Below are positions 37,177-49,200 of a stretch of DNA of 64,000 bases, piece by piece. This DNA comes from Odiellus spinosus (taxonomy: Eukaryota; Arthropoda; Arachnida; Opiliones; Phalangiidae): positions 35,007,458-35,071,457 of the forward strand of contig OY987225.1 of NCBI GenBank assembly GCA_963920705.1, read 5' to 3'. The notes beneath the pieces were generated by a model. The model made no database searches. It was not told the DNA's origin and saw only the letters and a list, made by a program, of their open reading frames with translations. The stretch's first letter is position 1. Every line of letters begins with the position of its first letter. The position numbers and the translations under genes are program-made.

Positions 37177-40081
37177 TTACGGTAATGTTTTTAATAGTTG
37201 TATTAGATGGTCGTGGACGTATTTCTTACCATCCACGCCGTAGACGTAGTCCAGATGAGACCATTTTAGATAAGGTACTCGGTACCAGTCGATCAGATTC
37301 TTAATCCTTGGTTTTAATAAATGGGCGTCCGTTGGATCGGACATAGCGTCACTTTCGCTCCAAAATACGGCTATAGGGGCTGTTACGTTCTCAATTTCGT
37401 ACAAAGGGGGTGTGGCCTTTAAATAAATTGAAATAATAATGGGTATATACTTACGCTCAAACAGAAATATAATTATTAGTTTATGATAATACCTGACCAT
37501 ATTTCTTCAGGTTTTCTATCTCCCCGTAATTGAATTTTTGAAATTGTTTCGATCGCACCATCTGTAAGTGAAGCCAGAAGCCGATGAAACCCTCCTTTGA
37601 AGTCTACTACTCCAATGTTCCATATGGCGCTCCTCTCTGTATGGGTAAAATTCCCAATTTTACGAGTTAGAAGGGGTCCTACTTCGTCCCCCCTGTCTAC
37701 GGAAAATTGGAAATTCTCTCTCTCCACAAACGACGACGTTTTTTTGACGAACTCCGAGGCTGCTAGAGATATTCGCTCGACGAACTCCCCCTCCGAAAAT
37801 ATCTACCGTTAGGAGGCGTACAAATCGCGCCTTTTGACAATTACCCATACAGAGAGGGGTAGACAAGACCCGGGAGTAATAGACTTCAAAGGAGGGTTTC
37901 ATCGGCTTCTGGTGAAGCTATATATTATACCAAAGGTTTATGACTGTATTCAATAAAAGTAAACAACACCCCGTAGCCTCAAAGGCCTGTCTATTTTTAA
38001 GTGATGGCGGCTATGACGTCTGCCCGGCCCTTTGCTACGGGGCGTTGTTAACTTTTATGGAATGAAGTAATGGACTTTTGATTATAGTTTATTCTTCTCA
38101 ACCTTAGAAGGGATCAAATATCGCGGATGAAATTAATTAGTTTGGATTCGTGAGCGGTAAATTTAGGGAATCATTCGTTAAATCAAAGCTTAAAAGTAGG
38201 TAGAAGTAATTAAGTTGGCGTTAAGTAATTGTAATTACTTGGGCATAGTGCGTTACGGTGTAGGTTGAAGTCCCTGCTGGGGCGTGGTGAGTTAGAACTT
38301 CCAATCTGGTCTAATAATTAAAGATCATTAATTGATCTAATTAATTAATAACGAAGTTATTGGGTTTTATATTACTTGGTTGAATTGTTGACTTTCGGGT
38401 CCCGCTATCAGAAACATGACATTTTCGCATAATTTTTGGAAAGGTTTATCAGCGCACAGTAAAGTTGATAGGAATTTCATGAGGCGATTGTTCGGTAGAA
38501 AATCGTATTCTCCGAAAAGGTTCAAGACAAACTGACAAAATTATGTTGAATTAAAGGGAGAATGAAGTACTTACATTCACAAAATATTATTTAGTACAAA
38601 AAGTATTAAAAATTTAGTTAAATTTCAAAGCTATAGCTCGACCACCATTTTGAATCTCGCTCCTAGAGAAGGGGGATACGAGCCAATCAAATCTGTTTTT
38701 TTTTTTTTTATTATTAAAAAATATAGTTTTCGTTAAAGGGGCGAAAGAAAATGCTACCACTCTTTCCCAAGCTTTACTTTCAGGAGCTTGTTCAAAACAG
38801 ATCAGTTCCAAAACTGAACTGTTAGCCTTTCTCTCCGCTTCAGTTTGCACTCGCAAATGGCTGGCAACACTGGGACATTTACCACCTTTAGTGAAAACTA
38901 TGTATATTATACGCAAGCCGCGAGCCCCAAAAAGTGGTTCCACATTTCACTTAAAAATTCGAGCAAGAAGATTAAAATGGGTTTCCTATTTTAGCTTCTT
39001 TACTTCAATATCCCCGTAAGTACTCTATGCCCATAAGTGTCCTTACCTCCAGTTCGGAGGAGAATGGTGCCAAAAATCTGACGGGTGTCGTCATGTAAGC
39101 CACGGTAGCCACGGGAGCGTACGCGAAGACGCATTCAACCTAAACCTTGATAGTTTAATTCATTTTCGAGATCATTTTCGCGCCAATTTCTCCTACTTTT
39201 TCGTTGTATTCGACCTTTTCTGAGAGTAGGGCGAATATGACGGTAGTTCCCATGGAATGTCCGACGTAATGGAGTTTCTCCTGTCCAGTTACGTCCAGAA
39301 TGTAGTCGATGGTAGCCGGGACGTCGTACAAAGCGATCTCGTCCCATCTAATCGACGAATCGCGATTAGTTTAATGACCAGTAATTAATTATAATTAATT
39401 TACGAGAATTTCCAAAACTCTTTGCTCTCGGGGCTCAAAGTTCGATGTTTTCGGGAATAAGTGTTCCCTCTGGCGTTGGCCAACCATACGTCATAGCCCG
39501 CGTCCGCCAAGATGTACCCTAAGGTATAATCACCTCTCGTTGACATTTTGGGAACTTAACCATTAGGATTTAATTTTGAATCTTACCTAAACTTTGATTT
39601 TCGAAGTTGATGACCCAATCAGCCGCCGAGTTCAATAGACCGTGGTGCAATAGGACCACTTTGTTCTTTTTGGGGGGTGCGGTTGGCTGTTCGTCTTCTA
39701 GTTTTTGTCGTCCGGGGTACTGGACGAATTCCACTCTCGTTTGGACCTTTCCCCCGGGAATCCTTTGAATACCCAAGACGTATCCGTCTGACGTCACCAC
39801 CTCGTGTTCTTCCACCGGATATCCTTTACTACTTATCAATTCCGACTTGTATAGAACAATATTTAATTTATATATTCGAGTTAAAGCTTTGTTAATTCCT
39901 CGTTACTCACGACGTTTCTCCGGATGTCGGGGTCATGGGAGCGTGACCCCTCTGGAATATCATGTCCCGTGTATTTGTAGTAATCCTCCACATCCGGTTT
40001 AGCGTCTAGAAGAAAGTGGTTAATGTTACCCAACCCGAAAACTACGGGCAAAATGGTTAAGATAGTTAAGAAGGGCGACAT
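37177..40081 (-). CDS. Secreted acid lipase B (LIPA/gastric lipase family)
   Basis: Tandem paralogue of lipase A with the same nine-exon plan (minus): 40081-39911, 39845-39587, 39518-39404, 39347-39197, 39139-39047, 38531-38376, 38310-38239, 37561-37493, 37416-37177; 441 residues in phase. I chose the ATG at 40081 because the signal peptide ([18 protein letters not shown]) starts there; an in-frame ATG at 40111 would add ten polar residues. Triad: GHSMG, Asp within [11 protein letters not shown], His in KWSHLDY. Exons 2 to 4 and their introns nearly match lipase A, while exons 5 to 9 are clearly diverged. A 337-bp MITE lies in intron 7, ending only 11 nt before the exon 8 acceptor AG. Confidence 0.94.
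37575..37911. mobile_element. 337-bp MITE, copy 1 (in lipase B intron)
   Basis: Terminal inverted repeats of about 39 bp begin cagaagccgatgaaaccctc and end gagggtttcatcggcttctg. Flanking 7-bp repeats gtgaagc are exact (37568-37574 and 37912-37918). Inner arms also pair (ctctctgtatgggtaa with ttacccatacagagag). Three copies in this window have exactly the same length. Confidence 0.93.
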
Positions 40082-40111
40082 ATCTCCGTCTCTCTTTCCT
40101 TTCGTCGTCAC

Positions 40112-41213
40112 TAAGCGGGAATGACTTTATAAGACTTACGTAATCATCGTACAAACAATCGGCGCTCGACTCGAATTATAGATAATTATTGTAATCATGA
40201 TTTCCCTCTGTAGCTTAGATACAAAATAAGCTTACGCCCCTCATTCGAGCGCCCGTCTTGAAATAACGCTACTATAATAATGAGCGAATAAGCGGGGAAT
40301 AAAATTAATGTATTGAAAAATATCCAAGTAATGTAATATATAATTGAATAGTTTCACCTTCACTTTATCCAAAATATTTTTTGGTCGTTTCACCCTCCCT
40401 TTATTTAAAATACGCTTTATTTCCATCGTTTTATCGTCTATTTTATTCAAAATATATTTATTTACATCATTTCACCTTCCCTTTTATTTATAAAAATACC
40501 AAATTTTAACGTAGTGTAAAATAATATCATTTTATTCGAACTAAAACCTGAGAAGAAAAAATTTGGAAGGACGTGTTGAGTTGGCAAAATGGCGGAAAGC
40601 TACGGCGGATTGATACGCGATGCTAAATCCGCGAAGGAATCTATTTTAAAATAGATTTCGCGAGTGTCGCGCGCCAAAATGAAAAAAATCAGAAATCGAA
40701 AATAGCGCGGGAGATTTTTCGCGCGCTTTCGTAAAAATTAATGTAATTGAGATTGGCGCGTGCGCGGAAATTCGCGCGCTTTTGTCGAAAGAAAGATCTA
40801 CAATTTTGGCGCGAGATAAAAATGGCGCAAAAATTTGGCCACTCCCTTTTTTCTCTCGTTCGAAACGGGTTGTCTCGACTCAATTTTCAAATCCTCTTTA
40901 CGAAAAAACGGTTGAATATTTTAATATTGAATTTTGTATAGACGCGTATTAGACCGTAATAGACGTATTTCAATATATTTGAATGTAATTTCTTTTGGCA
41001 GCTCGCGTTCCTTTAAGGTCGCTTATCAATTCCATATATTGACGCAATCCGATCAGCTCTCGAATATAGTTTTAAGAGTTTATATAGATATCGCGTCTGT
41101 CGATAACTTTCCCGCCACTCGATAATCGCGCGCGATAAAGGGGAAGAGCTCCGATAAAATTATCAAATTTGTTTTCGAGTCTTAATGATCGTCCTTTTAT
41201 AGAAGCGTATCCG
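40112..41213. other. Spacer between lipase C stop and lipase B start
   Basis: No exon was recognised. Three minus-strand copies of the dispersed 18-nt motif cluster near 40351, 40387 and 40468. A local block rich in gcgcgc (40580-40830) stands out from the AT-rich background. Short open frames here have no family signature. Confidence 0.5.
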
Positions 41214-44200
41214 TTAGGGTTTTTGTAATAATTTAAGTAGATGTTGGTAAACGTATGTCTTGGCGTCGATCCCGATGGCGAAATCGATATGGGTCCATTC
41301 GGGAAAGGGGACCAAGTAATAATCCAATAGGTTCTTGAGGCGACGGGCCAAAAGAGCCACGTCAGTCGGGTCACCTAGTTGGTCGTTCAAACTCCAAAAT
41401 AAGGCGATCGGAGTCGTGATGTTCTCCACGCGAAATTCCGGAGGAGTAGCCTGCGAATTAAAATTAATATTATTATATATCAATGGAACGTGTACGGGAA
41501 ACGGGTACGGCGAGCTAACCGAACGAGGATTAAGGGGGGAAAGAACGGGGGACATCGAAGTTAGGATAAACTATAGTTACCTGTCCGTATCTTTTGAGGT
41601 TTTCCACTTTACCATAGTCGAATCTTTGAAACTTGCCCGCTACTTGACACTACGTTCATTAAGGTTAATTATTATTAAAACTGTCGACTTAATTTGACTT
41701 AATTTGTAATTAAACGCGCGGGTCTTACTTGAGCGTAATGAACGACGGTTGGTGTCGAGGTTCCGGCTGGAAAATGATGCAAATACACCGGAATCCTTGT
41801 CTATTTAAATTCAAAATCAAAATTAATTGATTGAACTTGTAGCAGACTCGATTGGGAGCCTGGCAACTTGCCAAATTTAACTCGAGCGCGCCAATTTAAA
41901 CAACAGAAATTGAAAATTTCCCGAGGGTGACGTCAGTTTTACTTTAAATTCCATAGAATATCAGCAAAAAATAAAACGGGTTTCCCAATGAAGAAAATCA
42001 ACTAATTTTTTGAAAAATGGTCCAAATTTCGAAATTTCAACGTAATTCAACCCGCAAATAGGCACAATGAAAGAAGCCGCGAATTCAAACCGAAATGTAA
42101 TTTTAATTCGCTTTTGGTTGAATTTGGGTTATTTCATTTGGTGGGGGTCTATTTACGGGTCAACTTAGTGTTGCCATTTTTCAATTTGAATAAATTTTGA
42201 TCAAAATAATTGATTTTTCCCTGATTGGGTTATTTCTATGGTTATTTTATGGGAGCTTATTGAAATGAAAAGTAAAACCGACGTCACGCGATAGGAAAAA
42301 ACAGCCCCAGGAATTTTTTTTGTTTCAATTTCCCTTGGTTAAATTTACGAGATCAATTTGAAATCAAGTCAGGTCAGCAGTCGCGCGCGGCTACTTTAAA
42401 ATAAAACATTTTGGGTGTTTAAAGGCTGATGCGCGCGAATCTATTTTCACGCGCTTCACGCTCGCGCGCTCATTGAAGTAACATTAGCGCGCGCTCGTTG
42501 AAGTAACATTAGCGCGCGCTCGTTCTTGAAGTAACATTAGCGCGCGCTCGTTGAAGTAACATTAGCGCGCTCGTTGAAGCAACATTAGCGCGCGCTCGTT
42601 GAAGTAACATTAGCGCGCGCCCGTTGAAGTAACATTAGCGCGCGCCCGTTGAAGTAACATTAGCGCGCGAGCGTCAAACGCGCGAAAATAGGTCCGCGCG
42701 CGTCCGCCTTTAATCCCTTTATTTACTTCGTTGAGTTGCTTGGTTTCAACTCCTCCCATGAAGACGAGCGCTTCGCAGATGGGAAAGAGATTCTTATGGC
42801 CGCAAAATAAATCGCCCAGAAATTTAACGATAAAGTTATTCGGTAGGAAATCGTATTCCCCGAATAAATGCAGCAATAGCTGTACGAGTAAAAATAAATT
42901 GGGGTTAAAGAGCGTTATTAGAGGCATTAATTGAAAGGGTATTAACTTCTAAGTCGTGGGCGAAAGGCGAGAGCAATCTAATGGCGCTGGTGATGTAGGT
43001 GACGGTAGCCACGGGGGCCAGGGCCATGACCTTCTTGACCTTTTGGTTGTATTCGGGAATGGTGGAGAGGAGGGCAAAGGCAATCGTCGTCCCCATAGAG
43101 TGACCCACGTAGTCCAGTTGTTTCTCGCCAGTCACGTTTAGAATGTAATCGATAGTGGCCGGTAAATCGTTCAGGGCGATATCGTCCCATCTAATTAATA
43201 TTCAACTATTATAATTACAAGTATTCGGGAGATCTTGACCTCCTTAAAAACTAACGTTTTAATTAAGTTAGAATTAAATAAGGTTTTATCATGTGGGAAT
43301 GATAAAAACTTAAATTAATTCGACTAATTAATTTTAATTAGCCTCCCCCCCCCCTTCTAATTTAATTAGAATCGGGTTGGTTAGCGTTAGATGTCGTTAA
43401 TTAAGGAAGGTTTTATCATGTGGGAATGATAAAAACTTTAATTAATTCGATATATTAATTTTAATTAGCTTCCCCCTCTAATTTAATTAGAATCGGGTTG
43501 GTTAGCTTTAGATGTCGTTAATTAAGGAAGGTTTTATCATGTGGGAATGATAAAAACTTTAATTAATTCGACATATTAATTTTAATTAGCTTCCCCCTCT
43601 AATTTAATTAGAATCGGGTTGGTTAGCTTTAGATGTCGTTAATTAAGGAAGGTTTTATCATGTGGGAATGATAAAAACTTTAATTAATTCGATATATTAA
43701 TTTTAATTAGCTTCCCCCTCTAATTTAATTAGAATCGGGTTGGTTAGCTTTAGATGTCGTTAATTAAGGAAGGTTTTATCATGTGGGAATGATAAAAACT
43801 TTAATTAATTCGACATATTAATTTTAATTAGCATCCCCATTTAGTTTAATTAGCTTTCCCCTCTAGTTTAATTAGAATCGGGTTGGTTAAATTTAATTAG
43901 GGTAATTAATATTCTATAGTTACGAGAATTTCCAGAATTTCTTGTCTGTGGGTTTGAGTGTGACGTGTCTCCTAGAGTAGGTATTTCCTCTAGCGTTGCC
44001 CAACCAGACGTCATATCCGGCGTCCGCTAGAATGAATCCCAAACTTTCGTTTTTGAAGTTCATGACCCAATCGTTGGAGGCGCTAAATAACCCGTGATGC
44101 AATAGAATTGCTTTCCTGCCCTCGTTAGTTTTGGGACCCGGGATTCTTTGCACCCCTAAGATATAACCGTCCGACGTCACCACGCTATGCTCTTCGACCG

Positions 44201-44655
44201 GATATCCTTTACTTAGAATCAGTTCCGACTTAATTGATAAAAGAAAAAAAAATATATTCGAGTTAATTACCGGTAATTTGGAATATTTCAAAAAATTAAA
44301 ATACGGAAAATAAGTTTTTAAAAATTCGAGGAAAGTCGATTAATCTTAAAAGAAATAATTAAAAAGACGCGATTAACCCTTTAAAATATTTATCAACTTA
44401 ATTTTTAGTATAGTCAAAGGTACATTCGGTTATAACCCCTCGGGTGATACGCGTTCAGAGTTAAATCATAGGCGAATTGAAGTAATTGTGATACGGAGCC
44501 GCTACTGGTATACTTACGACATTCTTATTGAGATCAGGGTCATCTACGGGACCTCGGACTCGTACGACGTCATTATCGGACTGGTAGGCGTTCGATAAAT
44601 ACAATTGAAGCCATAGATAGAAAAGAGACAGAGTGAAAATAACTTTCCTCGTCAT
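41214..44655 (-). CDS. Secreted acid lipase C (LIPA/gastric lipase family), intron-reduced
   Basis: Third tandem acid lipase. Seven exons (minus): 44655-44518, 44228-43924, 43190-42947, 42879-42727, 41800-41729, 41649-41581, 41450-41214; 405 residues in phase. Exon 2 corresponds to fused exons 2+3 of lipases A and B, and exon 3 to fused exons 4+5. Signal peptide MTRKVIFTLSLFYLWLQLYL. Motifs: [53 protein letters not shown], Asp in WSLNDQLGDP, His in EWTHIDF. It is more diverged from A and B than they are from each other. Introns carry two minisatellites (42461-42675 and 43282-43880). Confidence 0.94.
42461..42675. repeat. 25-bp minisatellite with alternating GC, lipase C intron
   Basis: Eight copies of about gttgaagtaacattagcgcg plus cgctc follow each other, with acattagcgcg near 42481, 42507, 42535, 42560, 42583, 42608, 42633 and 42658. 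The gcgcgc core is a potential Z-DNA former. Confidence 0.9.
43282..43880. repeat. 120-bp tandem repeat, five copies, lipase C intron
   Basis: The marker ggttttatcatgtgggaatg recurs about every 120 bp from 43282. Each unit contains a short perfect hairpin (ttttatcat, loop gtggga, atgataaaa), an aattaattcga block and atcgggttggttagc. Middle copies are nearly identical; the first has an extra poly-C run. Confidence 0.92.
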
Positions 44656-46206
44656 GTTTGGTAATCGTTCGCGTCAAGACTGAGTTGGTCGCGTAGTCGT
44701 GTCGAGGATGTGGTGGTTTGACTCGTACGTAATTGGTTGACAGCCTATTTATAAGGAAGACCCGAGAATAGGAGACATTCCGAGTAAGAGTTAGATAAGA
44801 GTTGTTGGATGGACGGACAGACGCATCTACGCGCGGATTATCCAATTGAGATTTGTCGATCACGCCACGAAATCAGTTCGAGTGGATTATATGTTTATTG
44901 TTTAAAGGTTAAATGTTTTCCTTCGATAACGTTACAACAATATTCAATCAATTTCACCCTAGGTTTGCGGCGCGGATAAACCTAGGCTGCCCGCCAATTT
45001 CTATCATTCCTTCAAGGGAGAATGAAATAAATGTATTCAGTCATTTTCTATCGTTTCTTTTCGTTTAATTAAATAGGCGCGCGTTTGTTAGAGCTAGAAA
45101 TTAATTGCAGGGTGACCAGGAAAAAAATTGAAATTTTATAGGAAAAATAGGAAAAAATTCGAATTATTACGAGAAAATAGGATTGAAAATTTGAAAATTA
45201 TAGGAAATATAGGATAAATAATAACGAAAATATAGGAAAAATAACAGCGAATTTATAGGAAAGGCGTTGTTTGAAAAAAGATTATCACGGATTTTTTACG
45301 AGCTTTGAAAGAAAATTAAGTTAACAGTAAAAATAATTATTTTATAATAAAATAAAAAAAAATTCGACGCTCTATGGTCACGTGATTTCGCGGTTTACCC
45401 CCATTTCGCCCAAAACATTTGACCCAATTCCCATTTCGCCCAATCTCAAATAATCTAACCTAACCCTACCTAACCTAACAATTGGGCGAAATGGGAATAG
45501 ATAATTTTGGGCAAAATATTTGGGCGAAATCGGAACACACCTTTGGCTATTGTAGAGCTTACAATTCTCGCGCGGTCTTTTTCTTGTAAGTACTTAATCC
45601 ATATTGTCAACTAGCTTTCGCAAATCGTTAATTTCCTTCTAGAAATAAAGTACGTCAAATATTAGTCAAGAAACGCTCATTTATCCAGGGATTTCATTCT
45701 CCCTTTAAATCATTTATTTTTAAGCTCGTTCGAATATATTACGATAGATAAATCATTGTAGGCAATTTTATTTTTCGATTTTCCTCAATTATCTTTAATT
45801 ATCTTCGGGAGATAATTAGGAATGTCGACTACTTCAAACGCAATCTTTATTTATTTTTTGTTTGCAAGGAAAACGTGACAATATTTGGCCCTCATGGTCC
45901 TCGATTTTTAGTTTGTTTTGATAGCGGGTACGAAGCCAGGGACTATTAACTACCTTTGTATATTTTATAGTGTCGTATAGCTTGACACCCGGTGTCAATT
46001 TAAATGGAGAAATTTAACCTATTGTTTGTATTATCGTAATTGTTATTGGCCTAATTACGATAACGAATTAAATTTCAAAAGCATTTAGTTTCGATTTTCC
46101 CTTAGCGACCCGTTAATTTAACGATTATTGATATCATAAGTCACGCGATATAAATAAGTAATTATACTTGGTTTATTAAAAAGAAACGTACAATAGGGGC
46201 TTGTTT
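44656..46206. other. Spacer between lipase D stop and lipase C start
   Basis: No coding exon was recognised. It holds a stretch of ataggaaaaat repeats (45110-45260), the palindrome with CCTAA units (45397-45532), and dispersed 18-nt motifs near 45011 (+) and 45691 (-). Confidence 0.55.
45397..45532. repeat. Palindrome with telomere-like CCTAA core
   Basis: The 18-bp arms attcccatttcgcccaat (45427-45444) and attgggcgaaatgggaat (45481-45498) are exact inverses. Outer arms (catttcgcccaaaac...; ...tttgggcgaaat) extend it imperfectly. The loop contains ctaacctaaccctacctaac (from 45455), about five degenerate CCTAA units, the arthropod telomere type. Confidence 0.8.
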
Positions 46207-49200
46207 TTAAATAGTAGAGCATATTCCCAAACTTTTCATTAAAGATCTAAATCGGAATTTCCCGAAACTTCGGCTCCAAGTAAAACGGAAGTAGGGGCGT
46301 GGCGGAAGACGCTGATTAGTCGCTTCGTTGTTAATGTCCTTATGTTTTTGGAGTTCTTTTAAGAGGGCTTCGTACACCATTTCGTTGGCGTCCAAACCGA
46401 TAACGAAATCGACGTGGCTAAATTCTGGGTCTGATACTTCGTAGTCCAAGGATAGATGGTTAATCTGGCTGATTAGTAACTGTACATCCGGGTAATCCGC
46501 CAATTCATCGCCCTTACTGTAGAATAAAGCCACCGGAACTTGGATGTTTTCTATTCGATATTGAATAGGAGTCGCCTGCGTAACGGGAGTCTCTGTCAAT
46601 TTTTTTTTAAAAAGAATAGGGCTGGACAAGGTTATTAAAATATTATCAGAAGCCGATGAAACCCACCTTTGAAGTCTACTACTCCAATGTTCGATATAGC
46701 GCTCCTCTGTGTATGGGTAAAATTACCAATTTTACGAGATCGGAGGGGTCCTACTTCATACCCCCTGTCTACGGAAAATTGGAAATTCTCTCTCTCCACA
46801 AACGACGACGTTTTTTGGACGAACTCCGAGGCTGCTAGAGATATTCGCTCGACGAACTCCCCCTCCGAAAACATCTACCGTTAGGAGGCGTACGAATCGC
46901 GCCTTTTGAGAATAACCCATACAGAGAGGGGTAGACAAGACCCGGGAGTAATAGACTTCAAAGGAGGGTTTCATCGGCTTCTGATATTATTAATTAAACA
47001 ATTAGGACCTGTCCGTATCTTCGAATATTTTCGACTTTTCCCCAATCGTACGTTTCGAACTTTCCTTCGTTATAATACTGAATATATATAATTGAGATAG
47101 GACAATTAATAATTAAACATTAATTAAACTTAAACGAGGAACCAAGAACGCGTACGTCAATTGGTAAACGAGCGATCATGGAGAAAAGAATACGAAGGGA
47201 GATCCAGCCAGATGGGGAGGGGGGGCCTTCGTTTGGAAACTTCTGGACCCTCTTCCGTCTCCGACCACTCGTTATTAAATTTAGCTGACCTATAAAGTCC
47301 AGATGGTAACGCGGAGCTCCGTGTTAAAATCTCATAGGTTGGGTTAGATTATTTAAAATTTAAATACATTTTTCTAAAATTTACCCTGGTCGAAGATTTT
47401 TTAGCACTTTTTTCCGAACTCCCTGGCCCTAATTGGTTGAGTTTAGTCCATAGTCACGGTCACTCGCGACACGATTTTCATGACGTACAAGTTCTTGGTT
47501 CTATAGACTGGTTGAGGATCGAATGGCTTGATCAATTACCGCTCGCCATTGTCTCAAGTTCTCAACCAGTCTAGAATTATTTCAAGAGGAGAATCAATCG
47601 GGCAGGAACCCCGCCACGGATTTTACAAGAGTAGGCGCAGCCAGATTTAGAGGCCCCTTCCCATTTCTTACTATACTAATCACGTGATTATATTAGTTTA
47701 TTTCTTAGCCTCATTCTTCGAGCCCTGCCGCGAGCGGGAAAAAGGGGGTTGGGAGGGAGAAATAAAATAAATTTTTTAATTTTGGTTGCTTATTTTCAAT
47801 CCGATTTAACGCGGGTCTACTGCAATCGGGACCATATGCCCGACTCTTCTTGAACGGACAATCGCGTCTATGTACTTGGGCGTATTGAAGGACTGTGGGA
47901 GAAGAACCTCCGGCCGGGAAATGACGCGTATAAACTGGCATTCGGGTCTGAAAAAGAAGCAAACATAAATAAACTTCCGACACCCTTGAACGAGTGTTGG
48001 GTTGGCGCGCGTACCATGTTGAGTCGTTTGACATTGACTCCGCCTAAAAGAAAATATATATTTTGACAGAGTTCATTCCCGGGGTGTTTGCAAGTCAGAT
48101 CGGACAATATTTTGATGGCGTTGGTGTCCGGTGAAAAGGAATAGTCTCCTAGTTTGTTCAACGCGCTCTGCCAAAACACAACATTTAATCCAGGTTTACG
48201 TTAATAAGTAGTACCAAAAGTCTATAATATAAAAGTAAACAACACGCAGTAGCGTACGAAGTTGCTCCGAATACCGCGTTAATCCACCCATTATATACGT
48301 ACGTACTTCGATTGGTACTCCAGCGTGGATTAAATATTTGACTGGACTAGTTGTACGAGTTAGGTAGGCTACGGGAGCCATGGCCATGAAAGACTTGACC
48401 TGTAGGCGAGTAGTACCGTGTCCTATCAATTATTAATCTTAAAGGATCGAATTACCGACAAGACTGCCGTAATTACTCTTACTTTCCGATTATATTCGCG
48501 TTTCGTGGATAATAGCTGGAAAAAGAGAGTTGTCCCCATGGAATTGCCGACGCAGTGTAGTCGCCTCCGACCAGTCAACTCCAGAATGTAGTCGATGATG
48601 GCCGGCAAGTCCTTCAGGGCGATGTCGTCTTGACTGCGTAAGGGACGATGAAATATCTTCAACGTTTATTTATAACGGCTTAAGGTAGATATTAACGTAT
48701 TTAACTAGCTTAGAAAATAGGCTTAACGGGGATCAAGGGAAAGTTTCGAATCACGCCGTTAAACACGCGCCCCCTTCATTCCCTAAATTAGATATCTTTA
48801 AAGGGAGGGTGAAGTGGAAAATAAATAGTTTAAAGGTACCTTTAAAGGGATGGTGAAATGGAAATTAAAGAGTTTAAAGGTCAACCTCTGGCGGTCGCTT
48901 TGACGTTTAGGATACGTACGAAAACATCCAGAATTCTTTTTGATGGGGTTTAAGCGTGACGTGTTTTCGCGAGTAAATGTTTCCTCTGGCGTTGCTCAAC
49001 CAGACGTCGTATCCGGCGTCCGCTAGAATGAAGCCCAACGATTGACCGGGAAAGTTGATAACGAAACCGTCCGCCGAAGTTAAGAGCCCGTGTTGACACA
49101 GCGCCACTTGGGTCTCGCTGGTGAAACGAGTGGCCGGGATTCGGACCAATAGGAGAACGTATCCGTCGCTAGTCGTTACCCAGTGTTCTTCCACCGGATA

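Noticed and set aside
46656-46974. Small frames on both strands in the three 337-bp elements (60 to 109 codons)
   Set aside because: They recur only because the MITE recurs; the element has long inverted ends and no transposase signature.
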